Below, piece by piece: positions 17,388 to 25,390 of a DNA stretch of 55,908 nucleotides (positions are counted from its first letter, which is position 1; each line of letters opens with the position of its first letter). A program made the translations under genes and the position numbers. The notes beneath the pieces are model-generated. The model searched no databases. It worked only from the letters and a program-made list of their open reading frames with translations, and was not told the origin of the DNA. Origin of the DNA: Corallococcus sicarius (lineage in GTDB: Bacteria; Myxococcota; Myxococcia; Myxococcales; Myxococcaceae); contig NZ_RAWG01000017.1 in the NCBI RefSeq assembly GCF_003611735.1, positions 1-55,908 of the forward strand, in the 5' to 3' direction.

Positions 17388-17468
17388 GGACCGCCTCCCG
17401 ACGCACGGACGCGGCGGGGGTGACGGCCCCGTCCGTTGCGCAGGCCCTGGATCTACGGCTCAGGCAAA

Positions 17469-17518
17469 ATATCGGCAAATAGGTAATGGGTGAGCGGAAG
17501 CATCGGTAAAGCCGATAT
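17469..17518. promoter_or_regulatory. Candidate LysR-type operator between tolC-like operon and nhaR-like gene
   Basis: An unusually AT-rich stretch holds ATATCGGC (17469-17476), a second ATCGGTAAA (17502-17510, direct repeat of ATCGGCAAA at 17471-17479) and the inverted GCCGATAT (17511-17518). The ends mirror each other across about 34 bases, as expected for multi-site LysR binding between divergent genes. Ten bases separate it from the regulator's start. Confidence 0.5.
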
Positions 17519-17527
17519 GAAGAGGCG

Positions 17528-18433
17528 ATGGACTGGCTCAACTACCACCACCTGCTGTACTTCTGGACGGTCGTGCGCGAGGGCAGCGTCGTGGCCGCGG
17601 GACGCAAGCTGCGGCTCAGTCAGCCCACGGTGACGGGGCAGGTCCGGGCGCTCGAGGAGTCGCTGGGAGAGAAGTTGTTCGAGCGCGCGGGGCGCAAGCT
17701 GGTGCTCACGGAGGTGGGCCGCTACGTGTACCGCTACGCGGATGAAATCTTCACGCTGGGCCATGAGCTGCAGAACGGGCTCAAGGGGATGCCCACGGCG
17801 CGCCCGCGCAAGCTCCTGGTGGGCGTGGCGGAGGTGATGCCGAAGCTCATCGCGCACCGCCTCCTGGAGCCCGCGCTGCGGATGTCCGAGGAGGTGCAGC
17901 TCATCTGCACCGAGGACCGGACGGACAAGCTCTTGAGCGACCTGTCGCTGCACGCGTTGGATCTCGTGCTGTCGGATTCGCCCGTGCCGCCCGCGTCCGG
18001 CATCCGCGCCTACAACCACCTGCTGGGCGAGTGCGGGATGACGCTGTTCGCGACCGCCCGGCTCGCGAAGACGCTGCGCCGCGGCTTCCCGAAGTCGCTG
18101 GACGCGGCCCCCTTCCTCCTGCCGGCGGAGGCCACGTCGTCAAGGCGCTCGCTGATGCAGTGGATGGAGGCCCAGGGCGTGCGCCCCCGTGTGCGGGGCG
18201 AGTTCCAGGACAGCGCGCTGATGAAGGCCTTCGGACAGGCCGGCGAGGGCGTGTTCCCGGGCCCGTCCGTCATCGAGGCGGAGATCACGGCCCAGTACAA
18301 CGTGGAGGTGGTGGGCCGCGTGGAGGCGGTGCGCGAGCACTTCTACGCGCTGACCGTCGAACGACGGCTGCGGCATCCCGCGGCGGTCGCCATCTCGGAG
18401 GCGGCGCGCACGCAGTTGTTCCGGCAGGGCTGA
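17528..18433 (+). CDS. nhaR: NhaR-type LysR-family transcriptional regulator
   Basis: 301 residues. N-terminal winged helix: MDWLNYHHLLYFWTVVREGS, then LSQPTVTGQVRALEESLGEKLFERAGRKLVLTEVG; the N-terminus and IFTLGHEL are specific to the NhaR branch of the family. Effector domain about 95-295 with DLVLSDSPVPP and GEFQDSALMKAFGQAGEGVF. In enteric bacteria NhaR activates a Na+/H+ antiporter and a polysaccharide operon; no antiporter gene is in this window, and the adjacent divergent operon is a type I secretion system, which is the obvious candidate target. Confidence 0.9.
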   Translation: MDWLNYHHLLYFWTVVREGSVVAAGRKLRLSQPTVTGQVRALEESLGEKLFERAGRKLVLTEVGRYVYRYADEIFTLGHELQNGLKGMPTARPRKLLVGVAEVMPKLIAHRLLEPALRMSEEVQLICTEDRTDKLLSDLSLHALDLVLSDSPVPPASGIRAYNHLLGECGMTLFATARLAKTLRRGFPKSLDAAPFLLPAEATSSRRSLMQWMEAQGVRPRVRGEFQDSALMKAFGQAGEGVFPGPSVIEAEITAQYNVEVVGRVEAVREHFYALTVERRLRHPAAVAISEAARTQLFRQG

Positions 18434-18457
18434 GCGGGGCCTTGCCGGGGGGACGGC

Positions 18458-19222
18458 TCAGCGCTTCGCGAGGATGAACGCGGTGATGGAGTAGCGCTGG
18501 TGGCCCTGCGCCGCGGCCGTCCACTCCGTCACGCGGTGGCGGGCCCCCACGGCGCGGAAGAGGAACACCGAGTTGAACAGGGGCGGCACGCGCATCAAGT
18601 CGCGGTCGCCGTCGGGGTGCACGAAGGCGAGGACGCCGCCGAAGCGGTCCTCCCACGGGCGCGTGAAGTTGTAGACGACCGCGAGCCCGTCCTCGTCCGT
18701 GTCCAGGTGCTCCGGGAAGTGCTCGCCCACATCCATGCGCGACACCTGGACCTGACGGGTCTCCAGGGCCTGGGGCCAGCCCACGAGCTTCGCGTGGTAG
18801 GCCGCGCTGTCGTCCGTCTTCAGCCACGCGCAGAACTCCGTCAGCACGGAGGGCTGCTGCGCATCCAGCGGCGCGATGTGCAGCGGGTAGGGGCCGTGGT
18901 GGTGGCGCTTGAAGCGGGCCTCGCGCAGCGCCTGGTGCATGGCTTCGGCGCGCTCGGGCAGGAGCGCCTGCTGGAGGCAGACGTGCGGAACGCGTCCCCC
19001 GGAGGCGAACTCGTGGCGGATGGCGTCGTGCAGCGTGCTGGACGCGGACCCAAGCCGGGTCCACGCGCGCGAGGAGGCCGGGAACGCGTTCGGCGGCGGG
19101 GCGCGGACCGGGCCGAAGACGCTGTCGGCGAAGTCCGCGACGAAGAAGCCGCTGGGGCGCTCAGGCCTTGGCGACGAGGTAGCTGGCGAGTCGGGTGATG
19201 ACTTTTCCGTCGCGCGGATCAT
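18458..19222 (-). CDS. 2-oxoglutarate/Fe(II)-dependent oxygenase, putative RiPP tailoring enzyme
   Basis: 254 residues from the ATG at 19222; a TTG at 19258 is the other choice and neither has a clear Shine-Dalgarno sequence. The start lies inside the ATP-grasp gene (62-base overlap), implying translational coupling. The prolyl-4-hydroxylase-like fold holds H172-x-D174 (in HFPEHLDTDEDG), distal H229 (ARHRVTEW) and R243-x-S245 for 2-oxoglutarate (HQRYSITAF); GGVLAFVHPDGD and PPLFNSVFLFRAV are typical strands. About 60 N-terminal residues lack a recognisable domain. Third gene after a repetitive precursor and an ATP-grasp ligase, so hydroxylation of the peptide (Asp or Pro) is a reasonable guess. 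Confidence 0.88.
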   Translation of the reverse strand: MIRATEKSSPDSPATSSPRPERPSGFFVADFADSVFGPVRAPPPNAFPASSRAWTRLGSASSTLHDAIRHEFASGGRVPHVCLQQALLPERAEAMHQALREARFKRHHHGPYPLHIAPLDAQQPSVLTEFCAWLKTDDSAAYHAKLVGWPQALETRQVQVSRMDVGEHFPEHLDTDEDGLAVVYNFTRPWEDRFGGVLAFVHPDGDRDLMRVPPLFNSVFLFRAVGARHRVTEWTAAAQGHQRYSITAFILAKR

Positions 19223-20102
19223 CGAAGAAGGAGATGGCGGGAGTGGGGTTGAATTCAAGGGCCACGAAGGCGCCCTCTTTCGTCCGGCGCAGGTCCACCG
19301 CCGTGAAGACCATGCCCAGCGCCTTCGCGCCGCGGAGGCACAGCTCCCAGGCCTCCTTCGGCAGGCGGCCGGGCGTCACCTTGTCCAGGTTCTGCCGCGC
19401 GTCCACCACGCCCTCGGTGGGGATGCGGAAGGCGGCCACGGGCTCGCCGTCGAGCACGTAGGCGCGGAACTCGTCGCCCACAATCTGTTCCTGGAAGAGC
19501 ACCGGGCAGTTGGCGACCAGCTGCAACCGCTCGTCGGTGAGGTCCGCCTCGCCCATCTTCTGCACGAGCGCGCCGCCGCCCAGCGGCTTGTAGATGACGG
19601 CGCCGTGGCGGGCGACGAACTCCCGCACCGCGTCCGGGGAGGCGGTGCCCAGGCTCGCGGGCACGGGAATCTTGTGCCGCCGCAGCAGGGCCAGCTGGTG
19701 CAGCTTCAGGTAGTGCAGCTCCACCGCCTCCAGCGGGTTGATGAACGAAACCCCGCGCCGGTTGAGCGAGCGCAGCACGCTGTGGAGGAACGACTGGCGC
19801 TCCCGCTCGGCCAGGTACTGCTCCTGCCAGCGCGGGAAGTTCCGCGCGGACAGGGCCTCTGCCTCGGGGACCGGGAGCGAGAGGCGGATGGCCTTGATGT
19901 AGAACGAGCGCAGGTCGCTGAGACATTCACCGTCCCAGAGCACCTCGCCGTCCTCCCAGCTCAAGGCCGCGGAGTCAGGCACCCGGTCCGTCTCCACGAC
20001 GATGGTTCGCGCGCGACGGCGCTCCACCGCTTCAGCGACGAAGCGGGTGGCGTCATCCGAACGCGAGCCGATCAGCACGACCTTCTTCTTCGAGGGCGCC
20101 AT
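19161..20102 (-). CDS. MvdD/RimK-like ATP-grasp ligase (putative graspetide macrocyclase)
   Basis: 313 residues, the size of graspetide ATP-grasp ligases. N-terminal pre-ATP-grasp region 1-110, then FINPLEAVELHYLKLHQLALLRRHKIPVPASLGTAS; ATP-binding K172 in VIYKPLGGGALV; adenine-loop E205 in CPVLFQEQIVGDEFRAYVLDGE; metal ligands D270 (TAVDLRRTKEG) and E283/N285 (ALEFNPTP). IYKPLGGG and LFQEQI match the MvdC/MvdD/PsnB branch more than RimK proper. These enzymes activate Asp/Glu side chains as acyl-phosphates and form esters or amides with Ser/Thr/Lys of a precursor peptide. It begins 28 bases after a repeat-bearing small protein, the presumed substrate. Confidence 0.9.
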   Translation of the reverse strand: MAPSKKKVVLIGSRSDDATRFVAEAVERRRARTIVVETDRVPDSAALSWEDGEVLWDGECLSDLRSFYIKAIRLSLPVPEAEALSARNFPRWQEQYLAERERQSFLHSVLRSLNRRGVSFINPLEAVELHYLKLHQLALLRRHKIPVPASLGTASPDAVREFVARHGAVIYKPLGGGALVQKMGEADLTDERLQLVANCPVLFQEQIVGDEFRAYVLDGEPVAAFRIPTEGVVDARQNLDKVTPGRLPKEAWELCLRGAKALGMVFTAVDLRRTKEGAFVALEFNPTPAISFFDDPRDGKVITRLASYLVAKA

Positions 20103-20130
20103 GGGGACGGTGACTTCGCCAGCGTGCTGC

Positions 20131-20850
20131 CTAGATGGGGCTGTCCATCCGGACCTTCACCACGCGCTGGTCCAGCGGCTTGAGCTCCGGGGGCTGCTGC
20201 GGGCCACGGATGGGGTCGTCGGAGATGATCTTCACGATGACGCCGTCGTCGGGGAACTGGATGCCGCTGCCCGGGCCCTCACCGCGGATGGGGTCGTCGG
20301 AGACGATCTTCACGATGTCGTCGGGGATCTGGATACTGCTGCCCGGGCCCTCGCCGCGGATGGGGTCGTCCGAGATGATCTTCACGATGACGCCGTCGTC
20401 GGGGAACTTGATGCCGCTGCCCGGACCCGAACCCTCGCCGCGGATGGGGTCGTCCGAGCGGATCTTCTTGATGCCGCTGCCCGGGCCCGAACCCTCACCG
20501 CGGATGGGGTCGTCCGAGCGGATCTTCTTGATGCCGCTGCCCGGACCCGAACCCTCACCGCGGATGGGGTCGTCCGAGCGGATCTTCTTGATGCCGTCGT
20601 GCGGGTTGAGCGGCTTCTTGTCGCCCTTCACGAAGCGGTCGGCAATCTCACGGGCCTTCGGGGTCAGCTTCACCCGCTCGAAGGCATCGCGAATCTGCGA
20701 CTTCTGCTGCGAGTCCAGCTTTCCAGCGTCAGCGCCCTTGAGCGCCTTCTTCAGCGCGGGAGCGCCCACCGCCTTGCCTTCGGTGCTGGCGCTCTTCAGC
20801 GCGGACTTGAGCGTGGAGATGAATCCCGTCGGGGCTTTGATCTGGGTCAT
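20131..20850 (-). CDS. Repetitive multi-core precursor peptide (putative graspetide precursor)
   Basis: 239 residues; AAAGGA lies 7 bases before the ATG. Residues 1-85 are a helical, Lys-rich leader-like region. From 89 to the end are repeats of a [RIV]-S-D-D-P-I-R-G core: type A, exactly 20 residues (KKIRSDDPIRGEGSGPGSGI), at about 88-147 three times; then type B, preceded by [IF]PDD(GVI)VKI, with SDDPIRG at 160-166, 184-190 and 210-216; the protein ends VVKVRMDSPI, a decayed copy. Each repeat offers Ser, Lys, Asp, Glu for side-chain crosslinks and Pro/Asp for hydroxylation. No Cys. First gene of the ligase-oxygenase operon. Confidence 0.85.
   Translation of the reverse strand: MTQIKAPTGFISTLKSALKSASTEGKAVGAPALKKALKGADAGKLDSQQKSQIRDAFERVKLTPKAREIADRFVKGDKKPLNPHDGIKKIRSDDPIRGEGSGPGSGIKKIRSDDPIRGEGSGPGSGIKKIRSDDPIRGEGSGPGSGIKFPDDGVIVKIISDDPIRGEGPGSSIQIPDDIVKIVSDDPIRGEGPGSGIQFPDDGVIVKIISDDPIRGPQQPPELKPLDQRVVKVRMDSPI
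20390..20610 (-). repeat. 60-bp in-phase tandem repeats encoding the 20-residue cores
   Basis: Three near-identical 60-bp units (GATGGGGTCGTCCGAGCGGA recurs at about 20444, 20504 and 20564) differ at only a few bases, so they arose by recent duplication or are kept uniform. Related but diverged units continue to about 20200. All are multiples of three bases and stay in the reading frame of the precursor. Confidence 0.85.
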
Positions 20851-20971
20851 GGGGGGGTCCTTTGCGAGGAGTTATCGCGGGGACCTTCCCGGGAGTTGCT
20901 TGTTTCTCCGAAGCTGAGAGTCCCGGCCGACCTGCCAGGGCTCCGCCTCCTGCCTGACTGCCTGCCACCGC

Positions 20972-21334
20972 TCAGGTTGCCTTGGACGGACGGTGGTAGA
21001 GCTTGCGCAGCTCCTCCTTCGCCTCCATGAGCGCGCGCTTGCGCTCCGCTGGAAGGTTCGTGCCGGCGCGGTTGCCATAGAACGTCAGCATCGACATGGC
21101 GGCCTGGAACGGCGTGGTCTTGCGGCGGTGGCTCTTCTCCGCGGAGCGCTTCACCGAGCGGGCGAGTTCCTTCGGGGACTTGGTGAAGACCTTGTCCTCC
21201 AGGGTCATCGCGTCGCTGTGCTGCGTCACCTCCTGGGACCAGCGGTGCGGCGTCTTCGTGGGCGAGCGGGGGGCGGGCTTTCTTCCCGGCGTGTTGTGGC
21301 CCGGGGTCTTGCTGCGGGTCGTCTTGGCGACCAT
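20972..21334 (-). CDS. DUF3175 domain protein
   Basis: 120 residues from the ATG at 21334. A basic Pro/Thr-rich N-terminus (about 1-32) is followed by the DUF3175 block: WSQEVTQHSDAMTLEDKVFT, KELARSVKRSAEKSHRRKTTPFQAAMSMLTFY and NRAGTNLPAERKRALMEAKEELRKLY. The domain is small, basic and found in bacterial stress or plasmid-associated genes; function unknown. It lies 121 bases upstream of the RiPP precursor on the same strand; relation to that operon is uncertain. Confidence 0.88.
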   Translation of the reverse strand: MVAKTTRSKTPGHNTPGRKPAPRSPTKTPHRWSQEVTQHSDAMTLEDKVFTKSPKELARSVKRSAEKSHRRKTTPFQAAMSMLTFYGNRAGTNLPAERKRALMEAKEELRKLYHRPSKAT

Positions 21335-21455
21335 GGGGTCCTCCTGTCCTTGGCGGGCTGCGCCATCCATCCAAACGTGCGGCGGCCCCGGGCGATGTGC
21401 CACCTCCCCTGGAGGGTCGTGCGGATAGGCTCCGGGCGTTCTTCCTGGAGGCGCC

Positions 21456-23552
21456 GTGCTGGGAGTCCTGAAGCCGAGAGGGGTGGTCCTGGCGTTGCTG
21501 CTCGCCTCCTGTGCGGCGCGGCAGCCCCTGGTGGAGGACCCCCGTGATTGGCGTGCCCGCGTCTACCTGGCGAAGGGCGATGCGGCCCTCCAGGCCCGGC
21601 AATGGGGCGTGGCGGCGGCCTGCTTCGCGGTGGCCCGGGCCTCGCGGGACTCACAGGAGGCCCGGTGGGGACAGGCCTGGGCGTCGGATCGCGCCTCCAC
21701 GCTGCGGTGGGCGAAGCAGTTCGAGGGCTCCGTCCTTTCCGTCGCGTTCTCTCCGGACGGTCGGGTGCTGGCCTCCGGTGGCCACGACTCCCGGGTGCGG
21801 CTCTGGGACGTGGAGCGCGGCACGCTGCTGGCGGAGCTCCAGGGCCACACCGCGGAGGTACACGCCGTGGCCTTCTCACCGGATGGCGGATGGCTGGCGT
21901 CCGCCGGGAGGCCGGGGGAAATCCGTGTCTGGGATTGGCGCGAAGGACGGCAGGTGGCCCAGCTTCAAGGGCATGCGGACGTCGTGCGCGGCCTGGCGTT
22001 CTCTCCGAAGGGGGGATGGCTGGCCTCCGGTGGCCTGGACAAGACGGTGCGCGTCTGGGACGTGGGCACGGGGGCGGAGGTGATGCGGTTCGAGCACGAT
22101 GACGTCGTCATCGCCGTGGCCTTCTCCGCGGATGAGGCGCAGCTGCTTTCAACGAGCATGGACCGGAGCGCGCGGGTGTGGGACCTGGGCGCGCGCAGGG
22201 AGGTGCACCGGCTCGTGGGACATGCGGAGAAGGTGGAGTCGGGGGCCTTCTCCTCGGACGGCCGGCGGATCATGACCGCGGCGGCCGACCGCGCCGTTCG
22301 CTTCTGGGATGCGCGGTCGGGACAGCTCGTCAACGTCCTGCGCAACGAAGGGGATGTCTCCGCCGCCGCCATCGATGCCCGGTTCCAGCTCCTGGTGCAG
22401 GCGGGCTGGGATGGGCGCGTCCAGCTCGTGGAGGCGCAGGGCGGCGCGGTGGTGGAGCGGCTGGACGCGCATCCCGCGTTCGTGATGAGCGTGGCCCTGT
22501 CTCCGGACGGGCTCACGTTCGCTTCCGGCGGGATGGAGGGAATGCTGAAGGTCTGGTCCCGGCCCGCGGCTCCCGCGGACGTGCTCCTGCGCGGACACAC
22601 GGTCTGGGTGGAGGCGCTGGCGTTCTCCCAGGCGCGGGAGCTGCTCTCGGGCGCGGAGGAGGGGCTGCGGCGGTGGCGCCTCGCGGACTGGCAGGACATG
22701 CGGTCAGCGCCCGTGGAGGCGGAGCCCGCAGTGTCGCTGGCCGTGAGTCCCGACCGCAAGCTCATCGCGGCGGGCACGCTGAAGGGCACGGTGCGGGTGC
22801 TGGACGCGGGCTCGGGCCGGCAGCTCCTGGAGCTGTCGGGCATGCGCGGCTCCGTGCGCGCCGTGGCCTTCAGTCCGGACGGGAAGCGGCTCGCCGCGGC
22901 AGGAGACCCGGACCTCCACCTCTGGTCGGTGCCTGACGGCAGGGAACTGGGGCGGCTCCAGGGGCACACGGCAAAGCCCTGGGCGCTGGCCTTCGATGGG
23001 ACGGGGCATCGCCTCGCGTCGGGTGGCGCGGACAAGACGGTGCGGACCTGGGACGTGGACACGCGGCAGCCGCTGCTCCGGATTGACGCGGGAGAGCGGA
23101 TCCGCGCGGTGGCGTTCACGCCTTCGGGCCACCTGGTGACGGCCGGACTGAAGCAGCCCGTCCGGCTCTGGGATGCGGCGAATGGCCAGCTCTTGAAGGC
23201 GCTGGACGAGGGCCCGGTCGGAGGCCTGTCCCTGGCACTGTCGCCGGACGGGCGGTTCCTCGCTTCGGGCGGAGTGGACGGCCGGGTGGAGGTCTGGGGG
23301 CTGCCTTCCGGGGAGTGGATGGGCAGGGTCGGGGGCCAGCAGGGCTTCGTGTCGGCCGTGGCGTTCTCTCCCGACGGCGGAGTCCTCGCGTCGGCGGCCT
23401 CGGACCGGACCGTCCACCTGCTCCGGTTCGAGTCCATCGCCCACCCGACTCCGGCGGGGGCCGGGCTCGAGGCGCTCCTGCGTCGCTACGGCCTCGTCTG
23501 GGATGAGGCCCGGTTCCGCATCCAGCTCAAACCATCCGCAGGAAGCGATTGA
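21456..23552 (+). CDS. WD40-repeat lipoprotein (14 repeats, two predicted beta-propellers)
   Basis: 698 residues from a GTG at 21456 with GGAGG 6 bases upstream. The lipoprotein signal MLGVLKPRGVVLALLLASC has lipobox LASC. Residues 30-75 are helical and TPR-like (KGDAALQARQWGVAAACFAVARAS). From 85 to 680 there are 14 WD40 units by count of the terminal strands (VRLWD, IRVWD, VRVWD, ARVWD, VRFWD, VQLVE, LKVWS, LRRWR, VRVLD, LHLWS, VRTWD, VRLWD, VEVWG, VHLLR), enough for two seven-bladed propellers. A protein-interaction scaffold at the cell surface or periplasm; partners unknown. Overlaps the convergent membrane gene by 26 bases. Confidence 0.92.
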   Translation: MLGVLKPRGVVLALLLASCAARQPLVEDPRDWRARVYLAKGDAALQARQWGVAAACFAVARASRDSQEARWGQAWASDRASTLRWAKQFEGSVLSVAFSPDGRVLASGGHDSRVRLWDVERGTLLAELQGHTAEVHAVAFSPDGGWLASAGRPGEIRVWDWREGRQVAQLQGHADVVRGLAFSPKGGWLASGGLDKTVRVWDVGTGAEVMRFEHDDVVIAVAFSADEAQLLSTSMDRSARVWDLGARREVHRLVGHAEKVESGAFSSDGRRIMTAAADRAVRFWDARSGQLVNVLRNEGDVSAAAIDARFQLLVQAGWDGRVQLVEAQGGAVVERLDAHPAFVMSVALSPDGLTFASGGMEGMLKVWSRPAAPADVLLRGHTVWVEALAFSQARELLSGAEEGLRRWRLADWQDMRSAPVEAEPAVSLAVSPDRKLIAAGTLKGTVRVLDAGSGRQLLELSGMRGSVRAVAFSPDGKRLAAAGDPDLHLWSVPDGRELGRLQGHTAKPWALAFDGTGHRLASGGADKTVRTWDVDTRQPLLRIDAGERIRAVAFTPSGHLVTAGLKQPVRLWDAANGQLLKALDEGPVGGLSLALSPDGRFLASGGVDGRVEVWGLPSGEWMGRVGGQQGFVSAVAFSPDGGVLASAASDRTVHLLRFESIAHPTPAGAGLEALLRRYGLVWDEARFRIQLKPSAGSD

Positions 23553-24666
23553 GGTCGCGGAAGAGCCAGAGCGGGCTGCCATGCCAGACCGCCATCTCAA
23601 GCACCGCCGCCCAGACCACCAGGCCCAGGCGCACGGCGGTGGGCCAGCGCGCCGGCCGCGTCACGCCCACGGCGAGCGGGACGAGCAGCAGCGCGGAGGC
23701 GTGCCACCAGTGGCGCGTGTCGATGAAGGCCAGCACGGTCCCCAGCCCCACCGACGCGGCCACGAGTCCGTCCGCGCCCCGCCCCGCGAGCGCGAAGACG
23801 GCCACGCTCAATCCCAGCACCACCGCCACCGTCCCGGGCTCCCCCAGGATGGACGGCGTCGCGGCATCCGTCTGAGCGGCCAGCGGCGCCATCCACAGGA
23901 AGGTGCGCACGCACACGACGCCCACCGCGGCCACCCCCAGCAGCGTCGCCCAGGGCCACTCGCGCACGGGCTTGCCGCGCACCACCTGCGCCAGCGCCAC
24001 CACGCCCACCGCCGCGAGGACGAACGCGCGGTAGTGCAACAGCGCCGCGAGCGCCACCCAGCGCAGCGCCGTGACGGGGCGCTCCTTCGCCAGCGCACCC
24101 AGCGCGAGCACGCCGCAGACAAGCCACGCGCCGTCATACTGCCCGTTGAGCGCCAGCCGCATCAGCACGAGCCAGCAGAGGCCTCCCACCGCCCAGCGGC
24201 CCCCGGCGGGAAGTCCGTCCAGCAGCCGCAGCACGGCGTAGAGCGCCCCGTGCGCGAAGACGAGCAGGTACAACAGACACACCTGCGCGAAGGCCTGCGG
24301 CGACAGCGGCACCCACTGCCCCACGAGCGCCAGGGGCAGGAAGAGCACCAGGGTGCCGGGCGGATACACATACGGCACGTCCAGCCATTGTTCGAGGGAC
24401 TGCCGGTAGGCGATGCCTTCCCGCAGCTCACCGAGGGACGCCGTGTACAGGGCCTCGATGCCCCGGTGCAGCCCCACCCAGACGACGTAGGGATGGCGCA
24501 CGTGGTCGGTGTAGCCCGGCTGCAAGGTCCCGTGGGGCGTCACGCCCGACAGCGGGACGAGCGCCAGCAGCACGAGGGAGAGCAGGGTGAGCAGCCGCCA
24601 CCGCGAGGCGGTGTGACGGGCGAAGAGGCCCGTCACGGTGGCTCGGGGGACGAGGGGCGTTTCCAT
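23527..24666 (-). CDS. Polytopic membrane protein, GT-C glycosyltransferase-like
   Basis: 379 residues with about ten transmembrane helices. The first helix (about 25-42) is followed by a long extracytoplasmic loop (HGTLQPGYTDHVRHPYVVWVGLHRGIEAL, then YVYPPGTLVLFLPLALVG), the arrangement of GT-C/DUF2029-like polyprenyl-sugar transferases; VYPPG is like their conserved loop. No definite catalytic residue can be assigned, so the glycosyltransferase idea is weak. The gene is single, convergent with the WD40 gene. Confidence 0.75.
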   Translation of the reverse strand: METPLVPRATVTGLFARHTASRWRLLTLLSLVLLALVPLSGVTPHGTLQPGYTDHVRHPYVVWVGLHRGIEALYTASLGELREGIAYRQSLEQWLDVPYVYPPGTLVLFLPLALVGQWVPLSPQAFAQVCLLYLLVFAHGALYAVLRLLDGLPAGGRWAVGGLCWLVLMRLALNGQYDGAWLVCGVLALGALAKERPVTALRWVALAALLHYRAFVLAAVGVVALAQVVRGKPVREWPWATLLGVAAVGVVCVRTFLWMAPLAAQTDAATPSILGEPGTVAVVLGLSVAVFALAGRGADGLVAASVGLGTVLAFIDTRHWWHASALLLVPLAVGVTRPARWPTAVRLGLVVWAAVLEMAVWHGSPLWLFRDLNRFLRMV

Positions 24667-24723
24667 GCGCGGCGTACCTAACCGTTTCCAGCCTGCGCAC
24701 TCAATCCCCGTCGGGGGCGTGCG

Positions 24724-25236
24724 TCAGCGGACGGCGACCGCGCCGGGGCTTCCGGAGGTCACCCGCGCGTGCAGGTCGCGCTTGAGGCCCATGCCGAAGA
24801 GCACGAGGGTGAGGAGGTACACGGGCTCGATGAAGAAGAGCAGCGGGCCGCCCAGCGACAGGCCGTGGGTCTTCTTCTCGAAGACGACGTGCGCGCCCAC
24901 CACCAGCGCGAAGCGCACCGCCATCACGCCCACCGCCACGCCCACCGCGGTGCCGGTGGGCAGCCGCGCCACCGCCTCGGCGGCCGCGAGCGTGGGCACC
25001 AGCGGCAGCGCCATCAGCAGCCCCGCCGTCCACTCCAGCGTCACGGCGTAGAGGACCACCGCGAGGACCAGCAGGTGCGCGGCGGTGACGGACACGCCGG
25101 GCACCGGCAGGCGCACCCAGGACAGCGGCACGAGCAGGGCGAAGGTGAAGAGGTAGGCCCCCAGGAAGTGCACGGCGCGGCTGACGCGATTCTCGTGCAG
25201 GGGCATCCAGGTGCGCAGCTTGTCGGCGAAGCTCAT
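24724..25236 (-). CDS. Mpo1-like (DUF962) membrane protein
   Basis: 170 residues from the ATG at 25236. Four or five membrane helices with the family's His-bearing motifs: WMPLHENRVSRAVHFLGAYL at the N-terminus and VVGAHVVFEKKTHGLSLGGPLLFFIEPVYLL at the C-terminal end. Yeast Mpo1 is an Fe(II)-dependent dioxygenase in alpha-oxidation of 2-hydroxy fatty acids; bacterial members are largely uncharacterised. Divergent from a desaturase gene 155 bases away, consistent with lipid metabolism. Confidence 0.85.
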   Translation of the reverse strand: MSFADKLRTWMPLHENRVSRAVHFLGAYLFTFALLVPLSWVRLPVPGVSVTAAHLLVLAVVLYAVTLEWTAGLLMALPLVPTLAAAEAVARLPTGTAVGVAVGVMAVRFALVVGAHVVFEKKTHGLSLGGPLLFFIEPVYLLTLVLFGMGLKRDLHARVTSGSPGAVAVR

Positions 25237-25390
25237 GGGGGCAAACCTAGGCCATTTCCGACGGCGTTTCCTCGCCGGGGGATGTTCGGTCGCAGTAGCG
25301 CGCCTCACGGTGCCCCGGTGCCACGGCGGCGAAGGCCTGGTGGGCGGGTTAGCAAGCGCACGCAGCCGTGGGGATTGGGGGCGTCACAGC

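Noticed and set aside
14287-17423. Long plus-strand open frames across the type I secretion operon
   Set aside because: Composition is shadow-like (Arg/Gln/His-rich), without motifs; the minus strand encodes ABC and TolC proteins.
20390-20610. Regular 60-bp tandem repeats that could suggest a CRISPR array or satellite
   Set aside because: They have no unique spacers, keep the reading frame and encode 20-residue repeats of the precursor protein.
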